The notes under the pieces: generated by a model
Told to the model about the DNA's origin: nothing
The model's database searches: none
Seen by the model: only the letters and a program-made list of their open reading frames with translations
Shown here: positions 8,938 to 21,019 of the stretch, piece after piece
Layout: each line of letters begins with the position of its first letter
Position numbering within the stretch: the stretch's first letter is position 1
Program-made: the position numbers and the translations under genes
Source of the DNA: Bryoerythrophyllum caledonicum
Lineage: Eukaryota > Streptophyta > Bryopsida > Pottiales > Pottiaceae
Reading direction: 5' to 3'
Length of the DNA stretch: 64,000 nt
Assembly (NCBI GenBank): GCA_963971425.1
Contig: OZ020514.1
Span: 41,763,158 to 41,827,157, forward strand

Positions 8938-10800
8938 ATCATGTGTGAGCCAAATAAACCCCTCCTAGTAGGTGGCTTATCTTCAACACAAGACCCTAAA
9001 ATCGGGATACAACCCATTGCACAACCACCATTGAGACCAGCCATACATGACACGCACGGGACATAGCGACTTAGGTTGTGGTTACTTGAGATTTTAGTGA
9101 ACGATTGGTGTTGTTATGATTGAATTCAGCCTTAACTTATGTCCAAACTTCAAACACACATAAGTTTTGCCTTAGGGCTCCGTTTTCAACGTTTTTTGGT
9201 TTAATTGGGTTCAACTTGTCCTTCTGAACTTGACTAGTCCCTCAAGGACCAAGTTTAGACCAAGGTACGACCCTGACAGCAATGGGCAGCAGACAGACCC
9301 TTTCCTTGATCTCAGAACTTATGTTCCCCCTATCTCATTGGTTATAACTTCGTTTTTGTGTTTTCTTCTCCTATCCTCACTAGTTTTTTGTGCTTAATGC
9401 AATGGCATTGTTCAATTAACCAATCCACGTGAACCTAGACTTATAATGGTGCGACCAGCAGCACAAGGACCTCATCCATTCACTCCAATTAATCACAAAC
9501 CATACATTCACATGCACAACCCATGCAATACCTCCTCCTTGGGTTAATTCCTTGTATTTATTTGAAATGGTTTCCTAGCCTTGTAGCAAACCCTAATTCT
9601 ATCCAGACTTTAACAACGCTTCCGCGCGATGGTTGGAAATAACAATTCAGGGTTTATTTTCCTATGACCAATACTATGTGTAACTTAATCACATTCACAA
9701 GGTAGGGTTTCGATAGGTGAAGGGAGGCTCCCTGATTCGATACTGTCGTTCATCCTCTGTCCTTCTCTTCATGTTCGTCCTCTTCTCTCGGTCGTAATGC
9801 TCTTGTTGTGATCTTCCTCTTCGTGTTCGTCCTCTTCTCTCAGTCGTGATGCTCCTGCTGTGATCTTCCTCTTCGTCTTCGTCCTCTTCTCTCGATCGTG
9901 ATGCTCCTGCTGTGATCTTCCTCTTCGTGTTCGTCCTCTCGAATTTGCTACTTGTTACTCAAAAAAAACATTCAGTCCTAGGGCCGGGGCATCCGGCTCT
10001 TCTTCAGTCCACTCTCACTCACATTCCTCCGTTGTTTTTCCCGAATGAGCGTCTCCCAGGGGGTACTCCCAAAGCCCTTTGCTCCCCTCGCGTTCCCAAC
10101 GTCGTTCTCTGCCGTCTTTTTCCTTCCTCCATTTATGGCGTTCTCCATAAAAAAACCTTGACCCATAACTAATTAATTTGGCGCCACCCTTGCACTAACA
10201 AAGTGGGTGTCACTACTAAACAAGGAATACTTCTACCTCATAATTTAACCTTATGCCACATGATGTGCGCATGATCACCAATAAGTGAGCAATCTAATTA
10301 ATTCAAGGATGCTAAATCTACCTACCCCACCTAACTTGAATTCCTCTCGCGTGAGATTATGCCTAATTCACTTAGTGATTGATGAGGATTTTACCCAAGT
10401 CACTTTGACCCTTTTCGACTATTTTTTAATGGGCTTTTAAGGCCTCATTCTTTTTTCTTTCTCCGCACCATCATTCTTCCATCTTCTCCTATCATGGTTT
10501 CATCACCGTGGCCACTTCGCGGTCCCCGACTTGTAGGAGGTAAATTCTTCTCCATCCCTTCTATTTCTAACTTCTCTTGTTTTTTTTAAAAAAATTTACC
10601 TTTCCTTTATTATTTTTTCCTTCAATTTATTTTTTGGTTAACCCCATAAAAATCTTGGTTGCCATAATGTGGCTCCCAATTTAAGAATTAGTGTATGAAA
10701 AGGCCAATTGACCATTTTGATAAAAAATCATGGGCTAATCCAATTGGATAACCCATTTCTACTACTTGTTGACCTTAATGCGCATGATGCGTGGTCCGTT
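8938..10800. mobile_element. unidentified insertion splitting the gypsy integrase
   Basis: The gypsy frame stops matching after CDWNLM (about 8937) and resumes with LTPWIAMGYRFS (about 10830). About 1.85 kb of unrelated, non-coding DNA lies between. No long open frame is seen. It could be a solo LTR or a non-autonomous element; I could not fix termini or a target-site duplication. It contains the 52-bp repeat listed next. Confidence 0.55.
9762..9946. repeat. 52-bp tandem repeat, about 3.5 copies
   Basis: The unit runs from ATGCTCYTGYTGTGATCTTCC to CTCTCRRTCGT with few changes. It is pyrimidine-rich on the plus strand. Confidence 0.8.
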
Positions 10801-11160
10801 CGTCAGTTTGAACCATTTTTGCGGCTCACACCCTGGATCGCCATGGGATACCGGTTTAGCCGGCAGACCTCTTTGGCTGCTTTCAGTCCGTATCAGTTGT
10901 TGTATGGACGGGAGCCAATTCTACGGAGTTCCGTTTGGGAAAAGTTGGCTCCGGTTGTAGATTTGGACGATCCAGAGGTGTGGGCCGAGTGTCTAAGGGA
11001 TCGAGCGGAGTTCTCTAAGCGGGTTATGCCCATGGCCATGTAGAAGTTGTCCATTGCTCAACATCGTGACACCTTACGGTAAGCTCGTATTTGTAGCGGT
11101 GTCTACCAACCTCAGCCGCGATGTTTCTCCACGAGGGATTACGTTTATCTGTAGCGTGAG
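10801..11160 (+). pseudogene. Ty3/gypsy integrase C-terminal part
   Basis: The frame reads PWIAMGYRFSRQ, FSPYQLLYGREPIL and then an acidic helix and RAEFSKRVMPMAM, typical of the region after the integrase catalytic core. It continues past a TAG at 11041 as LSIAQHRDTLR with further stops, into DYVYL, a feature of the GPY/F-like module. It is the continuation of the integrase at 8.9 kb. Confidence 0.75.
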
Positions 11161-11204
11161 GCGCCCACGACGTTGGATGTTAAGGCTGGGCGTATCATTT
11201 TTGC

Positions 11205-11530
11205 ATGAAGGATGTGTTGCCTAGTGGCATCTTGTTGTTGGAAAACAAGGACGGCCAGGAGTGTTGAGAGCACTCCAAGAACTGTGCGCCCTGCCATTTG
11301 CCCATTGATGGCTCCGTGCATCCTAAGTTGGCCGTTGTGCCTTAGGGTCTTCCATGTTTTGTGTGTGGTGAGAAGAAGAGCGCGGCTACCATGTTGCTTT
11401 GTGACCATTATCAGCGTGGTTCGCATATGGCTTGCTTGACGCCGCCTCTTTTGACTCTACCGTCCGGGGATTGGACTTGCCCTCGTTGTCCGAGGTCTTT
11501 GAGCCACGTTTCACTAGATGAAACGGCTTG
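11205..11530 (+). pseudogene. PHD-like zinc finger at the gypsy polyprotein C-terminus
   Basis: Translation from 11205 gives DVLPSGILLLE, a Cys/His segment (KNCAPCHLP) and then a PHD-type finger: CFVC, LLCDHY, HMACL, LPSGDWTCPRC (about 11352-11490). PHD fingers have C4HC3 ligands and often read histone tails. Here the fourth Cys position is Tyr (CDHY for CDxC). In-frame stops TGA (11246 region) and TAG (before the finger) show decay. A C-terminal PHD in place of a chromodomain would be a chromatin-targeting module for integration; that role is inferred. Confidence 0.6.
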
Positions 11531-11842
11531 AATTCCTCGTGAACTTGTCACTGTATGGTGCATTGCTATCCAGTTCAAGTTCTTAGTTTTGATTCGGGGT
11601 TAGGTAAAGTGGAGATTGACCAAGGGATTGGCAACAAAGTTGCCTAAGGCGATTAAAGATGGGGCTCACATTGCATCCGACCTACCCTCTCTTTGTTACT
11701 TCTCCATATGCTTATTGATTTGGCGACGAGCGACATCTTTGATTGGATGCGTACAGTTATTGTAGTGACATCACCGTGGCGTTTAGTCTTGTTAGTGTTG
11801 TATTGTCCTAGCTGGATAGAGGGTGTCTTCATCCGCTAGGGG

Positions 11843-12413
11843 GGGCACTAGAGGGTGTATTACGAATACTTGTTTCATTGTTTGTTTTTCATTTATTTGA
11901 TGTTGGTTAGGACTCTTGATCTGTTGTGGTTATCGATCTTTCTTTACACGATAGCTGTCACGGGACGTAGCATTGAGGGCCTCTCCGTATCTCAGTGTTC
12001 TAGCATAGGTTAGTTGTTACTAATCCACGGGTGTTTAGGGACGTATGGCAGCGCACCCTATTCATCCATGGATGACTTTCATCCACTTAGGGTGTAAGCA
12101 TATAGCGCCGCACTTGTCCTTGACTTGACATCTTTGTCAAGTCAAGCTTTGTGAGTGAGTTAGTGAGTGTTTAGTGAGTTCTTTGCTTGTAAGTGATGGT
12201 TTGTCATTAGTAAAGGCTCCGCATTCACTACTTAGTTGCACTCGTTGATTCTCCCCTTGTGGAGTGCGTGCCGCTTGACTTCTTGTAGAAAACACATGCA
12301 TCTTTCCTCCAGGGTGTATTACGTATACTTGTTTTAGTGTATATTTTTTGTTTATTTGATGTTGGTTAGAACTCTCGATCTGTTGTGGTTGTCGATCTTT
12401 CTTTACACGATAG
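11843..12413. repeat. LTR-like direct repeats after the gypsy fragment
   Basis: A purine-rich GGGGGGG tract at 11840 is followed by a 100-bp segment (11853-11952) beginning GGGTGTATTACG. A close copy lies at 12311-12413, a period of about 458 bp. This fits a polypurine tract and the start of a 3' LTR that is partly duplicated. Exact LTR ends were not determined. Confidence 0.5.
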
Positions 12414-13268
12414 AGCAAAGAAATAAATGCAATAACCACAAGAAGAAGTATGAAGATTGTTGGGCAACAAGGTGGGTTCCAAAAAAACGACGTCCACTTC
12501 AAGTTTATGTTAAGGCCGTTGTATTTGCCTCCACGTTAGGTAGAACAAAGTCTAAATTTCAAGAAATTTGAGAGAAAGACCGAATTGCAGCATTGGCTTA
12601 CCTTAAAGCTACAAACGTGGCGGACCCTTGATTGTAATAGGATTCTCCAACGACATTGTAGGATCTTATGACCTAGCTATAACTCTCCACAATACAATCT
12701 ATGATTTTGTAGAAGTTTGTACGCCAAATAGCACAATTTTCTCATTGTTGATCTTTTTTTTTATCCTTTCTAGCGAGATAGTAGAATCCTACAATCCTAT
12801 TTCTTCTCGTTGAATATGATCAATTTTAAAATCTATTGAAATTAAAATGCAAACAATTTGGCATTGTCATTAGTTTGTTAAGAATGTATGAGCTTTCTTC
12901 TCATACTTTTGATTCTACCCTTGACTACTAGTATGCTACGTTATTTTCCCAACGATTGATGCAATTTATACAATACTCTTATCTAGTAATTTTTTAAAAC
13001 TCTTCTAGCAAGATAGCAAGAACCTACGGTTACGCCTCCTCTAGCTGCCTATGTAAGATGCTCACATGTTTGATAAATTTTACACATAAACTTGGGTGAT
13101 GTCATAATTTCTTTACAATGTATTAGCCCTCTTCAAATACTTCTACTTCTACTCGAACCGCTTACATGCTACGTTGGTTTCTCAATGTAGATGGAATATA
13201 TTCATTATTCTTCTCACTTCTACTACTACCAATCAATGAGGATAATAGGATCTTCTTGTCTTCTAGTA

Positions 13269-13362
13269 CAAGGTCACTTTTCATTTATGCTATGATCCTC
13301 CTATCCTTGCAAGGTCACTTTTCATTTATGCTATGATCCTCCTATCCTTGCAAGGTCACTTG
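13269..13362. repeat. 41-bp tandem repeat, 2.3 copies
   Basis: CAAGGTCACTTTTCATTTAT begins at 13269 and 13310, with a partial copy at 13351. The first two copies are identical. Confidence 0.9.
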
Positions 13363-13739
13363 CTATATCACACATTCCTACAATTCATCAATTGTTTCTC
13401 TTGTGAAGCTTCTCACTTTCTAGATTTATTCACCATTTTTGTTGAATCATAGGTTCTTACTAGGCACCTCTATATCAAATTTTGTTGGATTTTCCTTTAC
13501 TAAATATGGACTTTGACCAATCATGACTTCCAAAGGTCCAGATTAACTTTAATGTGGCGTAAGTCCAACGAGAATAAAAAACATACTTCCACCTACTTCT
13601 TGTCTTCTTGCATCTCTGTACAAAATTTTAATATATTCCAAATATTAATTGCATCCATGGGAATATGCTTTAAATATACAAAAGCCCACCTTGAGATTCT
13701 TCTCATTTAGGGGTTAATTAGAAACTTCATTTGTGATTG

Positions 13740-14180
13740 TCCCTCCCTCCTTCCCTCTTCCTTCTCCTATTTTAGTTGAGAACTAATTGTTTGAGTTGTC
13801 CCCTCTCCCCATTGTCCCTCCTCCCCATTGTCCCCCTCATTTTTTGTTTTTAAAACTACATTTTTTTTGGATTCCTCTCCTTATACTTCAGAGAATGAAA
13901 TCCTTTTTGCCTTGGATTCCTCTCGTCCTAATTGAAATGAATTCTTTATTTACGATTGCCCCCCTCCGTCTTTTCATAATCTGGTCAAGATTTTGATTTT
14001 TATGAATCACCCTATCCCATTTCCACCTCTTTTTAACTACTTGAGATCTTTATTTTAATTATGATTGTCTCTATCTCTTTCTTTCTTTGTCTCCTTCTCC
14101 TTCTACTTCAATTGATCATAATAAATTTGTCTTTGTTCCTCTCTCTTCCTTTTGTCCCTTTTATTTATTTAAAAAAATTT
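13740..14180. repeat. polypyrimidine degenerate repeat
   Basis: Blocks of GATTGTCCCTC followed by CT-rich runs recur about every 80-100 bp. A purine-rich version in the opposite sense lies at 46560-46800, so the two may be copies of one repeat. Confidence 0.4.
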
Positions 14181-15675
14181 AGTTGAATTCTTTAAAACAA
14201 CGTAAAAAAATTGAGGTCGGACTCCTCATAGGATGCCTTGTCCAATATAATGACTAGCCAATGACAATTTGCAAGAAAATACAGCCCCTCCCCCATGCCA
14301 ATGTCCATGTACATGAAGTACTCAAAAATGACATTGTGAAAACATGGGAACTTGTATTTTGTTATTGATGGGGGTTTTGGACGGCTTGGGTTGGGCTTGG
14401 GCTAGGTGTCAACTTCCCCCTTGGAATTTATTATGCACTATTTTTTATACTAGTCGGAGTGAAGATGGGGCGGACAGTTCAGGTTATAGAATTGACATGA
14501 TAATATATATTAGAAATGACTAAGTAGAAACATATTTTGAACATCGATATAATTAAATTCAAAATGGGCAAAGATATCCCTTCATAAACAGTTGTACGTA
14601 TATGGCTATGTCCATAATGGCAACAACATGGACAAGGAATAGATATGTATATTAATTGAAGGTGAAAACTGTTGCTGATCATATTATCCGATTTCTCTTT
14701 TTTCACTTGACAATTTATTATCGCAGTTTTGAAGGTATGTTAATAATGGGCATATGTTTACTTTATTGAGGATTATCATTGGCCCATAGGGGACAACGGT
14801 GGATCCACTAGTATTGAGGAAAAGGGCTAAGAGTATCAACTAGGTATAACACTATAGGACGTTATATCCTTTGGGTATTGCCACTTGGAAGAAGGTTATT
14901 GAAAGAAAAGTTGAGGGGATTGGGACTAGGGTGTTTTTTTGTAGGGGCATTTACTTTAATAATTTTACTTTATATGCCTAGGCAATCCCGCTAATCTAAA
15001 ATAAAAAGTGGGTATTGAGAATTAATGACTGTAACCATCTTAAACCTGTTGGGGACAATGAGTATTTACAATAGTGATTTATACAATACATAGATGTCAT
15101 ATTTTATAGTTTGTATTATATATTCTATTTGTAGTATGTAAAGGGCATTCAATATTTTAACTTTATTTTATTTTTTATTCTTTGTTTCTTCTTCTTCTTC
15201 TCTCTAGATAATAAAAGCTGCTAGGGGTATCCAGTGATAACTAGGTGATTTGTGCCATACAACGTGACAAGATGAGGCACTTGCTTTTATGTCTACTTTT
15301 AGGATTCAGAGAGTTTGATAATACATAGAAAAACACTGCAAAGTTCTAAAACAATATTGAAAATGGATTTAACATTTCTTATGTATTTAAGAATATATTT
15401 ACAAACATCAACATAATATTGATTATTGTAATGATTTACTTTATTGCAATCAATAAGCTCACAATAAAATAATGGAAGAAGGTGAAAATATATAATATGT
15501 TACAAAAAATATATTATATGTTACAAAGTGAACTTAAAAAAAGTAATTTGGGGTTCAACTGGTAACTGTAAAGTATATATTTATAAACCTCAACATACAT
15601 TTTAATAATATAATGTATCTTACAGTAATCATTAAGCTTAAAAAAAATCACAATTTTGCAAAGTAAAACATAATA

Positions 15676-16259
15676 CTAATAAAAATAGTGTGCACAAAAC
15701 ACGTTGGCCATGGTGACGACACAACAGGTGGTTCGAACACGGTTAGGAAAGTGTTCTTTTAACTTTTTGATGCATTGTTCAAGCTCTATTTCGACAGTAT
15801 CATTCGTAGACGCTACTCCAAGGTCCACCCCAATAAGATCTATGGTTGTATCTCCTTCTCCTTGGTGGCCAACATCCACCTTTGTTTTGTCACCAAAATC
15901 CAACTTTGTCTTGTCACCAACATCCACCTCTATTTTGTCGCAGACATCCACCTTGGCTTTGATGCCAACATCCACCTTTTGTGTGTCAACTACACCCACC
16001 TTTGTTTTTCCAAGGGAGTCTACTTCATCAATACATGGAAGACCCGATTGTGATTGTGCGCGAATTGATTGTCTTGGAATTTGAACCCTATGTCCATCAC
16101 TCCCTGTTGTGCTATAGCTACCTAGGCCCTGCGTTCCACCGCTCCCACTGAAGCTAATCCCTAAACCAACACTGTCCATGATAGTTGTTCCACCCGCGCT
16201 TTCAGTCCATGTATACACTGTGGATTGCGCCAATTGATCTTGATAAATCTTATCAGGAT
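15676..16259 (-). pseudogene. C-terminal exon of the RING-like gene 2, with VDVGDKTK repeats
   Basis: After an AG acceptor at 16260-16261 the exon reads DPDKIYQDQLAQSTVY, then a Gly/Ser-rich stretch. It then carries a tandem peptide repeat of 9-10 residues (KTKVGVV, KVDVGIKA, KVDVCDKI, EVDVGDKT, KLDFGDKT, KVDVGHQG) and an acidic-basic tail. Joining it to the upstream exon with phase 1 keeps the frame. The repeats have beta-type spacing and no enzyme motif. The exon itself is open. Upstream exons carry frameshifts, so the gene is probably dead. Confidence 0.55.
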
Positions 16260-16463
16260 CTGCAATTTACAATAAAACAAAAGCCATTAGTCGAGGCTCC
16301 CTTGAGAACAATCAATTACATACAAAGATATATAATTTATACTATGCATACAATGAGGTACACATCATTCAAATTGTACTGTTCTTACAAATCATGTACA
16401 CACAATATACTTAAAACATTCAACTAGATCTCGAAAAAAAAAAACACTAGGTTTAGAACATAC
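16260..16463 (-). other. intron of RING-like gene 2
   Basis: The donor is C|GTATGT at 16458-16463 and the acceptor TTGCAG|AT at 16260-16261. Splicing joins PGI to HPDKIYQD in frame. The 204-bp intron is AT-rich with a pyrimidine-poor end. Confidence 0.6.
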
Positions 16464-17400
16464 GGATGCCAGGATATGATTTCAATATAGTTGATGTCAA
16501 GGTGGCTAGAAGATTGTGTTGTTCCTTGTCCAACTCTAGAGTCTGTGCAAGATCTTGAAGAGGGGTATATAGTTGTCCAAATCCAAAACTACTAAACCAA
16601 GATGGATGCACTATAGTTCCACAACTTACATCTGCACATGTGCTAGCCACTCTAAACCAAACCCCCGCGCACCAAGGATGGTATAAATGTCCACAGCTGC
16701 TAACTACAATGTCGTTGAAAGGGAAATAGTTGAGGCAAAGTGCACAAGGTTGCACACTAATCTGGTAAGACTCTGATGTTGCCTTAGAATCAAACAATGA
16801 GCAATGGGGAGTAGGCCTGATAGCAATTCCAACTTCTCTCTTCATATGAGTAAGTTGGAACAACATCGCATCAAATTGCCTCCTCAACAAGTTTTCCTCG
16901 TTAATAGCTCTTCATACGTCACATTACATTCCTTTAGTTCTAAAACAACACCTTCATAATCCACCTTGACATCCTTGAGCATCTCCTGGTATACCTCTTC
17001 CTTCTTAGAGAGATTTAGTACATCTTGTACGGTTTGTACACCATGTAACTTCTGCATCCTTTCAATTTTTTCCTCAGTTCGGTGGAGGACCCCTTCTTCT
17101 TGAGACACATTATTTGCCAATTCAACTTTCTTCTTGTTGATTGAGACATACTCCCTTGTCACGATGTGAAGTTGCAATCCCACCAATTTAACCACGTCCG
17201 TCAGGTCTTGTAAATTCTTCTCCTTCTCCGGGCCACACTTGACACCTATGTGGACCAAAAGACCCTTTAGATATACGAAAGACCTTGTAGTAGGATCATG
17301 AAACAAGTCATCAATCTCCACAAGTATGTGAAGTTCCTCCTCACAAGTACCTGTGAGCTGTCCTAAAGCCCTCAAATAACTTCACCTTCTTCAACCATTT
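16464..17400 (-). pseudogene. RING-like gene 2: coiled coil and zinc finger
   Basis: Two frames are joined by a small frameshift near 16890. The first (17375-16890) is helical and charged (EELHILVEIDDLFHD, KVELANNVSQEEG). The second carries a finger: CALC, VSSCGHLYHPWC, then STCADVSC, giving C-x2-C, C-x-H-x2-H-x2-C and C-x4-C. This is RING-H2-like with a longer last pair. A conserved aromatic tail HPSWFSSFGFGQLY follows, recalling the RLYEVFGL after the finger in the gene at 4.5-6.0 kb. The two genes are probably distant relatives. Another frameshift near 17370 links it to its N-terminal part. Confidence 0.6.
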
Positions 17401-18018
17401 GTTCCTTTGGTTTTTGTTAGAAATTGCAGCAAACTCCGCTCAACTCACAAGTTTCTTCTTTGACACCTCCATGACAATATCCCTTGCAAATTGCTTAGCT
17501 ATTATCTTGGATTTACGTAGATCTCTCAAATACACTAGGGGAAAAATCTCAGCAATGCGGGTTAAGACTTTGTCGTCCTTACAATCTCCATAATGATAAC
17601 CAGCTCTCCTCTTTCTTCCCTTCGAGAATCCAAAAACATCAGTTACCTCCTTCTGTTGGATGTCAACCGGAGGTCGCAACTTGTGTGGATTTTTGCTTTT
17701 GTTGGGGAGTTCGGTTTTTTGTCTCAAACTCTTCTTCCGTGACTGCGCACTTAGGAAGATGGGTCTTCAGCGATGCCAACTTCTCAAGTTCCTTGTCTAA
17801 AACACTCTTCTTTACCTTGTGATCAACATGGCCTTCATCTTGTGGTGTAGCATGCGGAGACCCAGGGAAATCACCGTCGTAGTCATAGTCACTTATAGGT
17901 TCATCTTCTCTGGAGAAGTAACTAGAGGGGTCATTTTCTTTAGAGAAGGTCTTGCTCTCGACAAGCCAGTCCTCTCCTTCAAAATCCGACATGGACCCCA
18001 AGTCCATGGGACGGTACT
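17401..18018 (-). pseudogene. RING-like gene 2: acidic N-terminal part
   Basis: Translation starts at MDLGSMSDFEGED just after a strong acceptor (TTTCATTTCAG|TACCG near 18017), so an intron lies in the 5' leader. The first 90 residues are acidic (EDEPISDYDYDGDFPG). After a frameshift near 17700 comes a basic stretch (KGRKRRAGYHYG) and a helical segment to KKKLVS, then a stop. Nothing enzymatic is seen. The promoter-side exon probably lies at 18255-18.5 kb, with donor GCAG|GTGAGT. Confidence 0.5.
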
Positions 18019-18254
18019 GAAATGAAATAAGAAACAAAAGATGGATTATTTGTACTGAATGGTACTATTTGTAGTATACTTTGGTACATAAAGTACAACA
18101 AGCATACATGCTTGAAACACTCCGGATTGCATTACAACCTCTATAACCTATAATCAAAATCCTATGCCTAGTCAAGTACACATACATGGAAACATTGAAG
18201 GGAGTATATAAGAAGTATACAAAGAAACATACAACGTGAATCAAATGCTAACTC

Positions 18255-19152
18255 ACCTGCGAAGGTTGTATACACACGCCGATTCAAGCTCTCAAGCACA
18301 GCAACTTCAGGAATTTCTCTTCAAGAATTCAAGAAGGTACAAGAAGGATAAGTGCACTATCATGCGTACCACTCATCCTTCTCCTTGAGATAAGGAATTT
18401 TTCCGTCTTTCACATTCTAGTGAAGCGCGAGAGACTTCTGCTGAAAAGGCACCACCTGACAATGTCGACATGTGCTCCAAATCCGAAATTAGAAGCCACG
18501 CAAAAAGTTGTGATTGGTCCATACTGTTCAATAAGTATGAACTGTACAATTGAGTACAACGAGGAATAGAGAAGAATCTCTACGGATTTTGGAAAAACTT
18601 AGGCAAAATGGGGAGTAAAATCTCCGTTGTAGGAAATCATAGGAAAGATTTTGTTCTTGTTAAAAAAAATTGTTGGCTCCTCTACATCAATAGTCCTTGT
18701 ATCTAGTTTTAAGAAAAAAATTAGAAAAAAAGAACATTACACTCATGTTTTGGGACTTTTAAATAATATCAAATTTCTTATATTTCAGGTCAATTGGCTA
18801 CCAATTAATCTAATCAAATAGAGGGGTATGATAGCAAAAGAGTAGAGGATCATACATAGCTCTTTAAAACATGAAAATGCTATCTTTAAATTTATATAAT
18901 GAGTACAAACATGAGAACCCTGAATCAGGACAGTACGAACATTTTATGATTGTACTCATTTTAAGGGTTTTTTAATGCAATCAATATTTTGAATCTTATT
19001 CTTGAATATATGGAAGATGTAGGACTATACCAACTAGTTTTTTCTTCAAAAATATAAAATAATCTAGTCTAAAATTGAGTCCAAACTTCTACCATGCCCT
19101 GAATTGTGCCCGAGACAAAAAATCGTACAAACGTAGTGTGCAATCACCCTAA
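18255..19152 (-). repeat. segment C, copy 1 (upstream region of RING-like gene 2)
   Basis: About 890 bp here match 33513-34403 in the same orientation, from GCGAAGGTTGT to GTGCRATCWCCCT, at roughly 80-85 percent by eye. In this copy the left edge coincides with an exon-donor junction (GCAG|GTGAGT on the minus strand), so the repeat covers the first exon and upstream DNA of the gene but not its body. Confidence 0.8.
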
Positions 19153-20040
19153 TGCGCACTAGCTCCATAGAAACCAACTTGGAGTTTGGCTTTGGAAGGA
19201 AGATGTTAACAGGAGATCCATGATACCTTCTAGCATTTCAAAGTCAGTGCCTTTCAAGCGGTTGTGAAGAGGCGAGAAGCCTTCTAAACGTGGATATCAA
19301 GTCTAGGCCAAAGAGTTGGCTGCAAAAGCGCTAGATAAAAGTCTATGATTCAGTCTAGAATTTGCGCTTATATAGCATTTTGAAAAGGAGGGATGGTTAA
19401 GTGCGCTAGGTGGAAAAAACACCATATTCGTTATATTTCCATGACTTTGAAGATATATGCTCTTCGAATCATCAATATATATAGACATTTGTAGGTGCAA
19501 AGCATAAAGACAATGTTCCAAGAATATTATATTTCATTCCATGGAGAGACCAAATTAGCCAAACGTTCCAAAAATTGGTAACAATAATAAATGCATATTT
19601 CTTTAACCCAAGCTTTATTTAAAACTTCATGAAAGAAAATCACGAACAACACTCATTTATCCCTAGGCAAAACACAATCCTCTTATCACTAATTAAATTG
19701 TCTAGAGAGTTCTTCTATACTCCTATTTACGCGTCTTCAAAAAAACCCTTTGACGTTGACGAGTCCACATTGCCCCATTCATTTGCACTAATAGATTGTC
19801 TAGAAGACGCTACAAACCCTGCCTACGCACCTCGTCAATGTTTAAATTGGGCAGTGAGTAGCGGCCGGTAGGATTTGGAGGAGACCATTTGTTTCTAGCA
19901 ATGTTTTCCAAGAGAATGCGGGGGCTGAGACATTTCGCAAATGCTTTCTGCACAACAAGTGCCACATACAATCCAAACAAATACACTTTTAGAGCGAATA
20001 TTCTTACATGGGACACATGAAAACCGAATCATTAAGATCG
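19153..20040. other. spacer left of the HAD gene
   Basis: Open frames are present (for example 19303-19521 and 19810-20016, minus) but they show no motif, repeat partner or splice support. The 19810 frame may be the tail of the HAD-type gene. Confidence 0.35.
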
Positions 20041-20344
20041 AGCCAAGTGCACTTTAGGTCAAATGGAGCTAAAGTGCTCAAGGGTACATTCACAATGCAC
20101 ATTTACCATCCATCCAAATAAAAATGAGCTTCAATGAAGCTAAATTACACGAGTGCAATGCAGCTCAACATCAAACCAAAATTGCCTAGGCAAAAAACAA
20201 CTCAATAGTGCAATAACTAGGAGGTGAGCATAAAATGCACTGTCAACAAGAGTGAGTAAGGAGCATCCCTCAAACCGTCATAAAGAATACGCTTTGCAAA
20301 GGTAGAATCATATGGATTCAACCGCAAAGACCGTGGAACTGAAC

Positions 20345-20610
20345 GAGCTCACTGTGGCGAAGGGGAGTTGACCCTATCGTGAATTGTCTCTCCAGCAACT
20401 GAGCTTTCAACAACTCCGTCGTCCATTGCCATGGTTGAATAATCCATGGTGGACTGCGTAGTTGCTGCAGAGTGCAACAAAAGCCCTTTACTCCGAAGGG
20501 AAAGAGCAAACTCCTTTGGGCCTAGCAAGGAATCCACGGATGCTCGACAATCATAGTCCCATAGAATTTTCAACCAAAGTGACGTGCATATACATGAGAA
20601 CAATAGATGA
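20345..20610 (-). pseudogene. HAD-type gene copy 1: C-terminal exon
   Basis: The frame reads LWLKILWDYDCRASVDSLLG, then HSAATTQSTMDYSTMAMDDG and ends NSPSPQ. It matches the minus-strand frame at 45577-45830 over most of its length (QDYNCCVWVESFLDAKEYAP, HSVATAQSTMNYSTMAVDEG). Conservation of two copies at protein level marks it as a real exon. It lies downstream of the phosphatase-like exon and is separated from it by an intron holding a palindrome at 20773. Confidence 0.6.
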
Positions 20611-21019
20611 AAATTCCAATCATTCAAAACAGGATGACATTCCATCAGGAGTAGATATCCAATCCGCACAACAAACAAAGTGGTGAAACATCTCGATTTG
20701 TATTATCAAAAAATACATATACACAAAAAATGATCCAACAAATTTTATACAATAGAGCTGTAGTCAATCGATACACTTTAGCTCTATCCAACCTAGAGTG
20801 TAATAGAGATCTAAGCGTTCCCAACGACATCAAGAGCGAAGATTCAGAGACGCTTGAATTGCGTTCTAGATAATTGCAGAGTGACGACACGTCTTCTGAT
20901 CATTATAGAACATCTCTCGGCCGGAGGGATGTTCGGCTTGGTAGTGCGTTAGACCACCCTAAAATAGATGAAGATCAAAGAGATATGGCATCATTTCCTC
21001 CAGCAGTACCGAATCCTCT

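Larger units (their letters stand above)
12414..15660. other. gene-free AT-rich stretch
   Basis: No frame with coding character is seen. The only structure is the 41-bp tandem repeat at 13269, a polypyrimidine region at 13.74-14.18 kb and a TTTAGGGGTTAATTAG motif at 13707 that recurs at 38912. Confidence 0.5.
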
